From: CAWABB01 sp963780165
Lineage (GTDB): Bacteria > Bacteroidota > Ignavibacteria > UBA10030 > UBA6906
NCBI GenBank assembly: GCA_963780165.1
Contig: CAWABB010000001.1
Span: forward strand, 868,001-932,000
DNA length: 64,000 nucleotides
Reading direction: 5' to 3'
How positions within the stretch are numbered: the stretch's first letter is position 1; each line of letters opens with the position of its first letter. The position numbers and the translations under genes were made by a program. Positions 47,119 to 55,553 of the stretch are shown here, in pieces. A model generated the notes under the pieces. It had not been told where the DNA came from. It made no database searches and worked only from the letters and a program-made list of their open reading frames with translations.

Positions 47119-47643
47119 CTACTTCTTCCTGATCTGTTTCATCGCGGTCTTGATCATTCGGCCGAACTGCTTGTCCTTCTTGCGTCTCTCGAAGTACGAC
47201 AGTTGATGAAAGTCGGATTCCTTCTTCAGTTTGATGTAGCTCTGGTACCGGTCAGCGCTCACGTCCCCGTTCTCGACCGCCTGTAACACTGCGCAACCCA
47301 CTTCCGTGGTGTGCGTGCAATCGTTGAAGCGACAACCCCCGGAAAGTCCGTGAATGTCAGCGAAGCTCTCATCAATACTCTCGCCGACAGCAATCATACC
47401 CAGCTCCCTCAAGCCGGGCGTATCGACAAGGAGCGCTCCGTTTTCAAGGACGATCAATTGCCGCCGCGCAGTCGTATGTCTTCCCCTGCCGTCCTTCTCA
47501 CGCACAGGATTTGTCTCAAATGCCTCCTGTCCGAGAAGACGATTGACGAGCGTTGTCTTGCCTACACCGGACGGCCCCAGCAAGCAGCAGGTCTTTCCCC
47601 GCTTCACGAACTGTTGCAGCACGTCCAGCCCGCCCGGGGCCAT
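47119..47643 (-). CDS. rsgA: RsgA ribosome-maturation GTPase, C-terminal part (frameshifted)
   Basis: It holds the GTPase Walker A GPSGVGKTTLV, the switch DTPGLRELG and the zinc-binding tail GCRFNDCTHTTEVGC typical of RsgA. The coordinates begin at the internal ATG (MAPGGLDVLQ), which is not a natural start. Reading CCGTTGTAGCAACATG with one T removed joins it to the N-terminal part (IPL-SNMAPGG), so the break is a one-base insertion near 47655. RsgA is a circularly permuted GTPase that checks 30S subunit maturation. Confidence 0.88.
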   Translation of the reverse strand: MAPGGLDVLQQFVKRGKTCCLLGPSGVGKTTLVNRLLGQEAFETNPVREKDGRGRHTTARRQLIVLENGALLVDTPGLRELGMIAVGESIDESFADIHGLSGGCRFNDCTHTTEVGCAVLQAVENGDVSADRYQSYIKLKKESDFHQLSYFERRKKDKQFGRMIKTAMKQIRKK

Positions 47644-47647
47644 GTTG

Positions 47648-48184
47648 CTACAACGGGATGACTCTGGCACTGCTATGGGCCAGCCTGATTTCTGACATGC
47701 GCTTCTCCAGATCTTCTGCATCGACGAGATCGCTCTTGCTGAGCAGAATGACCGGCTCGATATGGCCTTCAAGCACCATGACAAGGTACCGCTCTATACT
47801 GCGCAGGTTCAAACGGTCGCCGCATGACTGGACAATGAGCCCGTAATCGATATTCGACGCAATCATCTGATAGTCAACGTCCTTGCCGGCCGTCTTCCGG
47901 CGAAGGAACGTCTTCCTCGGGAGCAGATCATGAATGATGGCGAATGCACCGTCATTATGGTACTGCACCAGGACCCAATCACCCACGCACGGCAGGGCTT
48001 GACTCGACTCAGCACCGAACAGCATCCTCCCTGTCAGTTCGGCCTGGACTTCATTCACTTCATTGCGGACGAGATACCTGTCCCGGTCGACTCTGGTGAT
48101 TCGTGCGACACCACAATCAGGCCTCTGCAGCTCTTCTCGCTTCTGCTGAAACCAGGGATCAAATCCGAGTTCTGACAGTTCCAT
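47648..48184 (-). CDS. rsgA: RsgA ribosome-maturation GTPase, N-terminal part (frameshifted)
   Basis: It starts MELSELGFDPWFQQK and carries the OB-fold domain (GVARITRVDRDRYLV, VGDWVLVQY) and the first GTPase portion with SNIDYGLIVQS and the specificity motif LLSKSD (NKxD equivalent). The frame stops right after SSARVIPL, where the GTPase should continue. The other half is intact in the next frame. As rsgA is broadly conserved, a sequencing or assembly indel is as likely as real loss. Confidence 0.88.
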   Translation of the reverse strand: MELSELGFDPWFQQKREELQRPDCGVARITRVDRDRYLVRNEVNEVQAELTGRMLFGAESSQALPCVGDWVLVQYHNDGAFAIIHDLLPRKTFLRRKTAGKDVDYQMIASNIDYGLIVQSCGDRLNLRSIERYLVMVLEGHIEPVILLSKSDLVDAEDLEKRMSEIRLAHSSARVIPL

Positions 48185-48239
48185 TTGCCCTACTCAATCG
48201 GAATGGAGCGTGACAATGTCAAGGAAGCACCGCGTGAGC

Positions 48240-49049
48240 TCACTCATCTGCAGCCTTGTCGAATCGCTTTGTTTCACCCTCTGCTCCAAAAACAACCGTT
48301 CGGGGATGCACCTTCTCATCGGCGTTTCTGACGGCATCCTCCTCCCCCGGGGGAATATGCATGAGGACAACGTGGTTCGGCTTTATCACGTTCTTGATGA
48401 TCTCGCGCGTCTCGTCGCTATGGTCGAAAAACTCGATAAAGAGGAGATCAACATCATATGATTTCCAGTCAAACGCACGGAGGACTTCTTCATTGTCCGA
48501 GAGCCTCGCATCACCGACATGGACAATCGTGTAACCGTTTGAGCGAACCACATAGGCAAGGTTGCTGATCCCTGCATCTGCGCCGTGACTGAGCCGCAGG
48601 GCGGTAATGTCGGCTCCGCCTCCACGAATCGTTTGATGCTCACCCAACTTCAGGTCAAGTCCAGAGAGTCTGCTCCCCGCAATGCTGCCCCCATCCAACT
48701 TCGCGCATGTTCCCGAGCTCGCTATGAGCTGTGTGGCAGGGTGATTCAGAAGAAAGCGAGACATCAACTCCGCGTTGAAATGATCGGGGTGATCGTGCGT
48801 GACAAGGAAGTAATCGACTCTCTCAAACGGAGGGATAACATTCATTATCTTGGCCGCCAGGGCATCGGAAGGATTAGCGTAATACTTCGATCTAGGGAGA
48901 GCGTCGATAAGAATCGTCGTGCTGCCCATCGAAACCATGAATCCTTCATTGGCGATATATGTGACTTCCAGTGCGGCTATCTTGTCGGTCTGCCCACACC
49001 CCATAAGAAGACAAATCCCAACGATAACGATAGCGCCGATTCGTAGCAT
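48240..49049 (-). CDS. Metallo-beta-lactamase-fold lipoprotein
   Basis: This 269-residue protein has a lipobox (IVGICLLMGC). The fold is marked by VTHDHPDHF (HxHxDH), the later His in LRLSHGADAG, Asp in VHVGDARL and His in VLMHIPPGEE. This resembles the UlaG/L-ascorbate-6-phosphate-lactonase-like group, which hydrolyses esters or lactones. Because it is exported and lipid-anchored the substrate must be periplasmic or extracellular. Its ATG overlaps the stop of the small upstream gene by one base (TGATG), showing translational coupling. Confidence 0.85.
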   Translation of the reverse strand: MLRIGAIVIVGICLLMGCGQTDKIAALEVTYIANEGFMVSMGSTTILIDALPRSKYYANPSDALAAKIMNVIPPFERVDYFLVTHDHPDHFNAELMSRFLLNHPATQLIASSGTCAKLDGGSIAGSRLSGLDLKLGEHQTIRGGGADITALRLSHGADAGISNLAYVVRSNGYTIVHVGDARLSDNEEVLRAFDWKSYDVDLLFIEFFDHSDETREIIKNVIKPNHVVLMHIPPGEEDAVRNADEKVHPRTVVFGAEGETKRFDKAADE

Positions 49050-49240
49050 CAGTCACCCACCTGCTGCATGATCACTGAGTCGATGATGGCCGCCTGGGTC
49101 TTCCGGTCGATCGGCGGGCCGGAGTCGGGTTGCGCCTGTGCGGCCGCCTGGATGACCAATGCAATCAGAAGGAAGGCAATCAGATGGAGGGGTTGATGGG
49201 GAGCCCTTCGGGCGCCGAAGGACCAGGGATCTTTGTGCAT
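49049..49240 (-). CDS. Small exported protein coupled to the MBL lipoprotein
   Basis: This 63-residue frame has a strong ribosome site (GGGAAGGAG) and a hydrophobic signal (LIAFLLIALVIQAAAQAQ). The mature part is only PDSGPPIDRKTQAAIIDSVIMQQVGD. That tail resembles the first helix before the core of S41-type tail-specific proteases, so this could be a truncated remnant, or a real small peptide whose main role is to couple translation to the next gene. Confidence 0.5.
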   Translation of the reverse strand: MHKDPWSFGARRAPHQPLHLIAFLLIALVIQAAAQAQPDSGPPIDRKTQAAIIDSVIMQQVGD

Positions 49241-49444
49241 TCAGTACTCCTTCCCGGTGAGAAGGCATGAGGAGGCTTCGCGAGATGCGGGGTGAGGGCG
49301 CACCCCACCCTATAAGAATACGGAACGGGAGCCTCCCGGTTACAGCGCGGGGGGGCAAACTTGAATCGGGACTCGGTGGGTCGTCGGGGTGGCTCTACGA
49401 CGGATAATCAGAAACAGGGGCCATAGGGATAGCCACCGCCGGAT

Positions 49445-50224
49445 TCACTCCATCGTCGCCCGGACGTCCACCAGAGCCTGGTCGAACGAGTCGACACGGA
49501 TGAAACCCATGCGCGGGTACTCCATGTCGACGATAACGTAGACAGTGAGAGTGAGGATGAGGGCAAAACCCACGGTGTGAATCCAGTTGCGGCCCTTCCC
49601 TCCTCCCATACCATATCCGGCGAGCAGGGAGCAGACCAGCGCCAGAGTGCCGAGCAACGCGAAAATCAGCATCGGGGGGTGAAGCTGGGTAGCCCAGAAG
49701 CGCGTGTTTGCGATATCGAACATGGCGTTCAGCGCAGGAAGCAGGATCATTGCCGCTTGCGGGTTTGATTGATCTTGCGTGGCGACGACGGCGTGGTTCC
49801 ATATTTCTCGTTGGATTTCGCTGGACTTCGCGAGCAGGGACATCGCTGCATCATAGTCCGGCAAGACCCGGTAGGTTTCGATCCGGGTATCGACATATCG
49901 GCGCATCATTTCCCGGAGCTGCGGTTGAGCAGTCGAAGAGAGCAGGTCGACCCTCAGGTACGCGGTGCCGATGTCGTTCGCCTCTTCCACGATGAGGTGC
50001 CGACGGTCATCGAATCGTGAGATCGCACCTGAGAAAGTGAACGCAAGCACCAGTCCCATCAGGCCGAAGAGTGCCCCTTCTACCGCTCCCAAACCGGCAG
50101 CGGACCCTTCAACTCCTTCAGCCTGAGACCGCAGCTTCAGGCGGCGGCCGGCCTCCATGCACAAGATCATTCCGAAAAAGAGCACGATGAGAAAGACCAC
50201 TCCAAGAATCATTGTCGCCACCAT
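49445..50224 (-). CDS. DUF4239-type membrane protein
   Basis: I chose the ATG at 50224, preceded by GGAGG. The frame runs on to 50416 but that part is not needed. The 259-residue product has N-terminal helices (MILGVVFLIVLFFGMILCM, EGALFGLMGLVLAFTFSGAISRF), a soluble loop (REMMRRYVDTRIETYRVL) and C-terminal helices (MLIFALLGTLALVCSLLAGY, VGFALILTLTVYVIVDMEYPRMG). It matches the DUF4239/bestrophin-like group whose function is unknown. It is divergent from the lpoB operon. Confidence 0.7.
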   Translation of the reverse strand: MVATMILGVVFLIVLFFGMILCMEAGRRLKLRSQAEGVEGSAAGLGAVEGALFGLMGLVLAFTFSGAISRFDDRRHLIVEEANDIGTAYLRVDLLSSTAQPQLREMMRRYVDTRIETYRVLPDYDAAMSLLAKSSEIQREIWNHAVVATQDQSNPQAAMILLPALNAMFDIANTRFWATQLHPPMLIFALLGTLALVCSLLAGYGMGGGKGRNWIHTVGFALILTLTVYVIVDMEYPRMGFIRVDSFDQALVDVRATME

Positions 50225-50615
50225 GGGTCCTCCGGTTGTACAAATTTCGACGTGAGGGAAAATAGCGGAGGAATCACGGAGAAGCAAACACTTCCGCTTA
50301 CGTAGAAACTTACGCGATGCGACTAGACAATTTGAGCCAGATAGCCACCATATAGACCCATTGAGGTGCTGCAGAACAACCGGCACACTCACGCCCCGAA
50401 CGCCAAAACCAGTCATACATCTTGAGTAGAAACCTATGTGATGCGACGAATCCCGTTTCGGTAGAAGCGTACGCAGTGCAGCCGGCCAATTGGGGCCCGG
50501 CGCCTGTGGTCACGAGCGGGACGAACAAACGTTGCAGCGCCTCCCGAATCGTGGGCTTGACAGAGAAAATGAGTTGTGGTATCCTTCTTTCTCCCAATCT
50601 ACCGAAAGGTGATCT
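50225..50615. other. Divergent intergenic region with direct repeats
   Basis: This 391-base gap carries two copies of a 22-base sequence, GTAGAAACTTACGCGATGCGAC at 50302-50323 and a variant at 50426-50447. They differ at three positions, all C/T transitions. No gene was seen. Promoters of both neighbours should lie here. Confidence 0.5.
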
Positions 50616-51221
50616 ATGCTTAACCGATGGGCTGTCCTGAGTGCGGCGTGCGGGCTTCTCTTCCTGGCGGGCTGCGGATCCTCCAAGCAAGTGACCCGCC
50701 TCGAAGCGGACACCACGACCGACCTGAGCGGTGAGTGGAACGACACCGACTCGCGCCTCGTGGCAAATGAGATGATTGGCGACGTCACGGCATCGCCATG
50801 GATCGGCGAGTTCACCAAGGCTGAGAAGCGCAAACCGACCGTCATTGTCGGAAAGATCACCAACCGGACGACCGAGCACATCGAGGTCAAGACATTCGTG
50901 AAGGACCTCGAACGATCCCTGCTCAATTCCGGACAGGTCGATTTTGTCGCCGACGCGGGGGAACGTGACCAGATCCGTGATGAGAGGAAGGACCAGGCGC
51001 AAAATGCGCTGGAGGAGACCCAGAAAGGCCCGGGCAAGGAATCGGGCGCCGATTTCATGCTGATCGGCAACATCTCGTCGATCGTCGACCAGGAGGGTGG
51101 CGACAAAGTGAAGTTCTACCAGGTCAACATGGAGCTGGTCAACATCGAGTCGAACAAGAAGGTCTGGATCGGCGACAAGAAGATCAAAAAGGGGATCTCC
51201 CAGGATAAGGTCAAGTTCTGA
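50616..51221 (+). CDS. LpoB-like penicillin-binding-protein activator lipoprotein
   Basis: This 201-residue protein has an AAAGGTG ribosome site and a lipobox (GLLFLAGC). The LpoB/PBP1B-activator domain is recognisable: DLSGEWNDTDSRLVANEMI, KPTVIVGKITNRTTEHIEVKTFVKDLERSLLNSG, GADFMLIGNISSIVDQ and VKFYQVNMELVNIESNKKVW. In proteobacteria LpoB reaches through the peptidoglycan to stimulate PBP1B from the outer membrane. In other phyla the domain is common but untested. It is the first gene of a three-gene envelope operon. Confidence 0.88.
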   Translation: MLNRWAVLSAACGLLFLAGCGSSKQVTRLEADTTTDLSGEWNDTDSRLVANEMIGDVTASPWIGEFTKAEKRKPTVIVGKITNRTTEHIEVKTFVKDLERSLLNSGQVDFVADAGERDQIRDERKDQAQNALEETQKGPGKESGADFMLIGNISSIVDQEGGDKVKFYQVNMELVNIESNKKVWIGDKKIKKGISQDKVKF

Positions 51222-51229
51222 CCGGAGAC

Positions 51230-52570
51230 ATGCGGGCACCACTGTCGGTGAAAGGCCGGGGGCACACCATCGTCCTCTCCGGCTTCCTCTTGCTGGCGAG
51301 TTGCGCGATGCGCTCGGACCTCTACCGCGACATCGAGCAGAATCTGGCCATTGGGAATTATGCGGTGGCCGCTTCCGCCCTGCAGGCAAATGAGGAAGAG
51401 TTCGGCGAGAAGAGCAGCGTTCTCTTCAACCTCGAAATGGGTCTCCTGACCCACTACGGCGCACAGTACGACGAGAGCAACAGGATGTTTCTGGCGGCCG
51501 AGAGGAAGATGGAAGAGCTCTACACGACGAGTATCTCCACCGAAGCGGCCGCCTTGCTGGTGAACGACAATCTCCTCCCGTATGAGGGAGAAGATTTCGA
51601 GAAGGTGTTTGTCAACCTGTTCCTCGCCCTGAACTTTGCGCAGATGGGGAACGTCGAGGAAGCGCTGGTCGAAGCGCGAAAGGTCGACCTCAAGCTGAAG
51701 GAGTACTCAAAGGAGTACGAGGACAAGAACACCTACAAACAGGACGCCTTCATCCGGTACGTGATGGGGGCGCTGTATGAGGCGGCAGGCGAAGTCAACG
51801 ATGCCTTCATCTCCTACCAGAAGGCATACGAGGGGTACAATGAGTACGCGAGCGCGTACGGAACACCGTGCCCCACGTTCCTGAAAACGGACCTGGTCCG
51901 CACGGCGGGACTGCTCGGGTTCGACGACGAGCGGCAGCGATTCGAAGAACTGTTCGGGATAGAATACGCCACTCCAAAGCGGACGGAAGGCGCCCTGCTG
52001 CTGATCATCCATTCCGGACGAGGGCCCATCAAGGAACAGAACAAGATCAACGTTTCCATTGCGGACAACGACGGCGTGGTGCATACGTTTACGGTGGCAT
52101 TGCCGAAGTTCGTGCCCCGCGACAGGCGCCACGTGCAATACGCTGCTTCGGTACAGAGCGGCGGCCAGTCGATGAGGATAGACGCGGAGATAGCGGAAGA
52201 TGTCACGGCAATCGCGAAGAAGTCGCTGGAGGACCGGCTGGGGCTGCTGTATCTCAAGGCCGGCGGGAGAGCTGTTTTGAAGTTCCTGGCGTCTGAGAAG
52301 GCCAAGAGTGAATGGAAGAAGGAAGGCGACGAACTCGGGAACCTGGCCAAGAGCCTCCTCATCGACGTGGCCGTGATCGCTTCCGAGCAGGCCGACACCC
52401 GCAGCTGGCGATCGCTCCCGGCCAGGATGCTCATCATCCGTGCGCAACTCCCCGCCGGGACGCACCAACTCCAACTGAGCGCCGAGGGCCAATCCCGCAA
52501 TCTGCTGGCCGAGCAGGTGACGATCGCAGCAGGAAGTGTCACATTCCGGGTAATCACAGACGTTAACTAG
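51230..52570 (+). CDS. COG3014-like lipoprotein with TPR-like helices
   Basis: It begins eight bases after lpoB stops. The signal ends LSGFLLLASC (lipobox). The 446-residue protein has an N-terminal helical repeat region (IGNYAVAASALQANEEEF, FVNLFLALNFAQMGNVEEALVEARKV) and a C-terminal beta-rich half with LLIIHSGRGPIKEQ and LPARMLIIRAQLPAGTHQLQL. This is the usual middle member of LpoB/COG3014/LPP20 clusters. Its function is unknown; envelope-assembly support is an inference from context. Confidence 0.8.
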   Translation: MRAPLSVKGRGHTIVLSGFLLLASCAMRSDLYRDIEQNLAIGNYAVAASALQANEEEFGEKSSVLFNLEMGLLTHYGAQYDESNRMFLAAERKMEELYTTSISTEAAALLVNDNLLPYEGEDFEKVFVNLFLALNFAQMGNVEEALVEARKVDLKLKEYSKEYEDKNTYKQDAFIRYVMGALYEAAGEVNDAFISYQKAYEGYNEYASAYGTPCPTFLKTDLVRTAGLLGFDDERQRFEELFGIEYATPKRTEGALLLIIHSGRGPIKEQNKINVSIADNDGVVHTFTVALPKFVPRDRRHVQYAASVQSGGQSMRIDAEIAEDVTAIAKKSLEDRLGLLYLKAGGRAVLKFLASEKAKSEWKKEGDELGNLAKSLLIDVAVIASEQADTRSWRSLPARMLIIRAQLPAGTHQLQLSAEGQSRNLLAEQVTIAAGSVTFRVITDVN

Positions 52571-52582
52571 AGGCTTCCTCAC

Positions 52583-53608
52583 ATGAAGACAATCACAGCG
52601 ACATTGCTGGCGCTCCTCTTCACCGCCAGCGTGTGTACCGGTCAGAAGCCGGACTGGCTGACCGGCAAGAGCTCGAAGTTTCCGGATGAATTCTATCTCG
52701 TCGGCGTGGGAGCGGGAAAGACGCGGGAGGCCGCGGAAAACCAGGCCCGCGCAAGCATCGCGAAGATATTCAAGGTCGATGTCTCTGCGGTGACAGGAAC
52801 GGTCACGACCGAAACCATTACGACGAAGGACCAGAAGGTCTCCTCTGACCTCAACCAGAAGACCGTATCCGACGTTGAGGTAGGAGTGAAGAAGACTCTC
52901 GAAGGAACGGAGATCGCCGACTCCTGGGAAGACCCGCAGACCGGAACGATGCATGCTCTGGCTGTGCTGGATCGAAGTGCCGCCCAGTCCATCCTCGAAG
53001 AGCAGATTCGACAGAAAGATGGCGAGATTATGGGGCTCGGCACGGCGATCCCTGACGCATCGCAGAAGCTCGAGAAGCTTCGCCTCATGCTTCGCCAGAA
53101 ATCCCTCCTGGTTGCGCGGGAGGAACTCAATAAGGATCTCCGCATCGTGGAGCCGATGCATCAGGGAATCCCGGCCCCGTTCTCGATAGAAAAGGAAGAG
53201 ACGGCGATTGCCTCGTTCCTGAAGAACGAATTCCGGATAGGAGTGTCGGCGACCGGCGAGGAATCATCCCGGCTCGTGAAGCCGGCATTGAAGTTCATGT
53301 CGGCCAAAGGGCTGACGGCGCGCAAGGCGACCAGTTCAAATCACGGTTCGATGGATGTCATCATGATGCTTGAAACCGACCTGGACCCCTCCACTGAACC
53401 GGTGGACGAGTGGTACTATTGTCGGTGGCAGGTCGATATGACCGCCATTGACCAGAGGGACAGCAGCTCGGTGGCGACAGACTCAAGAAAAGGGAAGGCG
53501 GGTCAACTGTCGGTGAAGGAGTCCAGAAGGAAAGCTATTTCGGAGATGACCAGATCCGTCGACGGCCTCGCCGAATCGGTGTGGAAGGCGCTGAGCGGGG
53601 AAGAATAA
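52583..53608 (+). CDS. LPP20-like exported protein
   Basis: This 341-residue protein begins twelve bases after its neighbour. The signal peptide is MKTITATLLALLFTASVCTGQ, with a Cys that is not in a good lipobox. The LPP20 fold is suggested by PDWLTGKSSKFPDEFYLVGVGAGKTREAAENQARASIAKIF, whose Asp/Gly/Ala pattern is typical. The tail repeats KESRRKAISEMTRSVDGLAESVWKAL. It is the last gene of the operon, followed by two hairpins. The function is unknown; the cluster is found in several Gram-negative groups. Confidence 0.8.
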   Translation: MKTITATLLALLFTASVCTGQKPDWLTGKSSKFPDEFYLVGVGAGKTREAAENQARASIAKIFKVDVSAVTGTVTTETITTKDQKVSSDLNQKTVSDVEVGVKKTLEGTEIADSWEDPQTGTMHALAVLDRSAAQSILEEQIRQKDGEIMGLGTAIPDASQKLEKLRLMLRQKSLLVAREELNKDLRIVEPMHQGIPAPFSIEKEETAIASFLKNEFRIGVSATGEESSRLVKPALKFMSAKGLTARKATSSNHGSMDVIMMLETDLDPSTEPVDEWYYCRWQVDMTAIDQRDSSSVATDSRKGKAGQLSVKESRRKAISEMTRSVDGLAESVWKALSGEE

Positions 53609-53631
53609 AAGACGCGTTGTGACAGGATTGT

Positions 53632-53700
53632 CGCGAAGCGGCTTCTTTTCCGCCTCGCGGCTTGTGCCCTCGGGCAGCTTTCCCGCCGCAGAACGGCGGG
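53632..53700 (+). terminator. Pair of terminator-like hairpins
   Basis: The first hairpin is CGCGAAGCGG (53632-53641) with CCGCCTCGCG (53650-53659), one mismatch, loop CTTCTTTT. The second is CCCGCCG (53682-53688) with CGGCGGG (53694-53700). They lie just after the envelope operon stop. Confidence 0.65.
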
Positions 53701-53754
53701 GTAGACTCCCTGTCGACCTGCAGTTTAGGAAGACGCGGTGCCACATGAGAGCAA

Positions 53755-53776
53755 GCCCGGACATCGCTGCCCGGGC
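53755..53776 (-). terminator. 22-base hairpin behind the ATPase gene
   Basis: GCCCGG/CCGGGC arms surround ACATCGCTGC. It is 8 bases past the ATPase stop and differs by one base from the hairpin at 46301-46322. Confidence 0.6.
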
Positions 53777-53783
53777 CATGGAA

Positions 53784-54980
53784 TCACACCTCAATCCACT
53801 TCGCCACAGGGGTCCCAAGAAACTGTTCCAATGAAATCCCCTTGGAACCCACGAGCAACAGTCTCTTGGTTTTAAATTGTCTGGCAAACTCCTCCATCCC
53901 AGACGACACCTCATCTTCGATCCCGCTCTTTACTTCGATGGCAGCCAGGAATCTGCCTTTCTTCAGGACGAAGTCCACCTCTTTGTGCCCTTCGCGCCAG
54001 TAGTAGATGCTTGCGCCTTCACCATACGATCCATTCACCAGATGCGTGCCGACTGCCGATTCCACGAGTCTTCCCCAATACGATCGGTCAGCTCTCGCCT
54101 GATCGAATGTGAGTTCCGTCTGGCAGGTGATGAAGGCGTTGTTCAGCGTCTGGAATTTCGGGCTAGAGGCCCTCTGGCGGACTTTCTGTCCGGCGTACTT
54201 GTGCAATCCCACCATCATCCCCGCGGCCCCCAGCAACTCGAGGTAGTGAGCGAGGGTTGTCGTGTTCCCTGCCTCCTGAAGCTGCCCGACAATCTTGGTG
54301 TACGAGAGGATCTGGCCGGAGTATGAACATCCGACATTGAAGAGTTGTCGGAGCAGGGCTGGTTTGTCGATGCGCTGGAGTTGAAGGATGTCCCGCGAGA
54401 GTGTCGTTTCGACCATTGAATCCAGGATGTATCGCTTCCAACGGTCCTCGTCCTTAATAAGCCCGGCAGCGCCCGGGTATCCCCCGAAATAGATGTACTC
54501 ATCCAGCGACCAGCGGAATGCATCCCGCATCTCCGCATACGTCCAGTGCGTCAGCCGAATGACCTCGAACCGGCCCGCGAGACTTTCCGTGAGCCCCCGG
54601 TGGATGAGTAGTGGTGCAGACCCGAGGAGGAGGACTTTCAGCGGAATGCGTGATGCCGTGTCTTCATCCCAGAGCCTCTTGACCGATTCGGACCAACCGG
54701 CGATTTTCTGGACCTCGTCAATGATGAGGGCGCTTCCCTGCCTCCCAGCATCTCGGGCCTCAACGCGAGCCACCTCCCATTGCTGTTGGAGCCAGATGCG
54801 ACCATGCGAGGCTGGATCATCAGCTGAAATGAACCTCACCGGGATCTTAGAGGCGGCAGCCACCTGCTGCGCGAGTGTCGTCTTCCCTGTCTGACGCGGG
54901 CCTGCCAGCACCTGGATGAAACGCCTTTTCTCGTGCAACCTGACGTTCAGTACCTGGAATTGTTCTCTCTTGTAGCTCAT
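53784..54980 (-). CDS. AAA ATPase with DUF4143 C-terminal domain
   Basis: This 398-residue protein has Walker A GPRQTGKTT near residue 30, Walker B LIIDEVQKI near 105, sensor-like VLLLGSAPLL, and a C-terminal DUF4143/nuclease-like domain (RLVESAVGTHL, YYWREGHKEVDFVL, AIEVKSGIE, where the D-x-V and E-x-K pattern is PD-(D/E)XK-like). Such ATPases are abundant, sporadic and mobile in bacteria and archaea; their role is unknown, with toxin-antitoxin or defence roles proposed for some. The ATG at 54980 is followed upstream by two abutting 22-bp palindromes that leave only 11 bases for the ribosome site. Confidence 0.88.
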   Translation of the reverse strand: MSYKREQFQVLNVRLHEKRRFIQVLAGPRQTGKTTLAQQVAAASKIPVRFISADDPASHGRIWLQQQWEVARVEARDAGRQGSALIIDEVQKIAGWSESVKRLWDEDTASRIPLKVLLLGSAPLLIHRGLTESLAGRFEVIRLTHWTYAEMRDAFRWSLDEYIYFGGYPGAAGLIKDEDRWKRYILDSMVETTLSRDILQLQRIDKPALLRQLFNVGCSYSGQILSYTKIVGQLQEAGNTTTLAHYLELLGAAGMMVGLHKYAGQKVRQRASSPKFQTLNNAFITCQTELTFDQARADRSYWGRLVESAVGTHLVNGSYGEGASIYYWREGHKEVDFVLKKGRFLAAIEVKSGIEDEVSSGMEEFARQFKTKRLLLVGSKGISLEQFLGTPVAKWIEV

Positions 54981-55553
54981 GGTCGACCTACTTTACTCAA
55001 CATGCTGAGTAAATTTACTCAACGTATTGAGTAAAGTCAAGCCCCTATCTGGAACGACCCGGAAAGAGACGGGACCTGGAGGCCCAGCGCAACCCCGCAG
55101 ACCCACATTTCCTCCCCTCCCCGCTATAGCGCGCCGAACATGCTTGCCTACCCGAAATAGAACTCCGTGCACTCGTCTTCCCTCCCACGGATAACCCGCT
55201 TCCCCTAGAGGAGGCCACGAGTCTCTGTCACCAGTGTGCACTGGTTCTCGCCCTTGGTCTTGGCATCGGGAAGATCATCGATGCGATTGAGGAGGGCAGC
55301 GATGTCGTTGTTTTGGGTACATTGGTAGCCATCCCATCTTCTCGCGATGACCGGGTTCCGATTCGAATACAGCAAAACGGACCAATGCCCGGGCCGTGAC
55401 ATCCATCCAGCATGAAGGCGCATTCGCCAAGCGGGCAACAAAAGTGCAGGATCACTTGCTGTTGACTCTGGCGGATACTAGATTCCGCAAAACTCGTTTC
55501 GGATAAGCATGTCCGCCTCGTAGCACCGCTCAATCCCAGGAAGGTGATAGAAT
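54981..55553. other. Divergent intergenic region
   Basis: These 573 bases carry the palindromes and a minus-strand frame (55205-55441) that reads NPVIARRWDGYQCTQNNDIAALL. It is the most protein-like short frame here but matches nothing I know. No other gene was seen. Confidence 0.35.
54992..55035. promoter_or_regulatory. Two abutting 22-bp palindromes at the ATPase start
   Basis: The two 22-mers TTTACTCAACATGCTGAGTAAA (54992-55013) and TTTACTCAACGTATTGAGTAAA (55014-55035) lie end to end with no gap. Each has 8-bp arms. They begin 11 bases upstream of the start codon, where an operator or 5' leader hairpin would lie. A solo copy is at 46222-46243. Confidence 0.75.
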
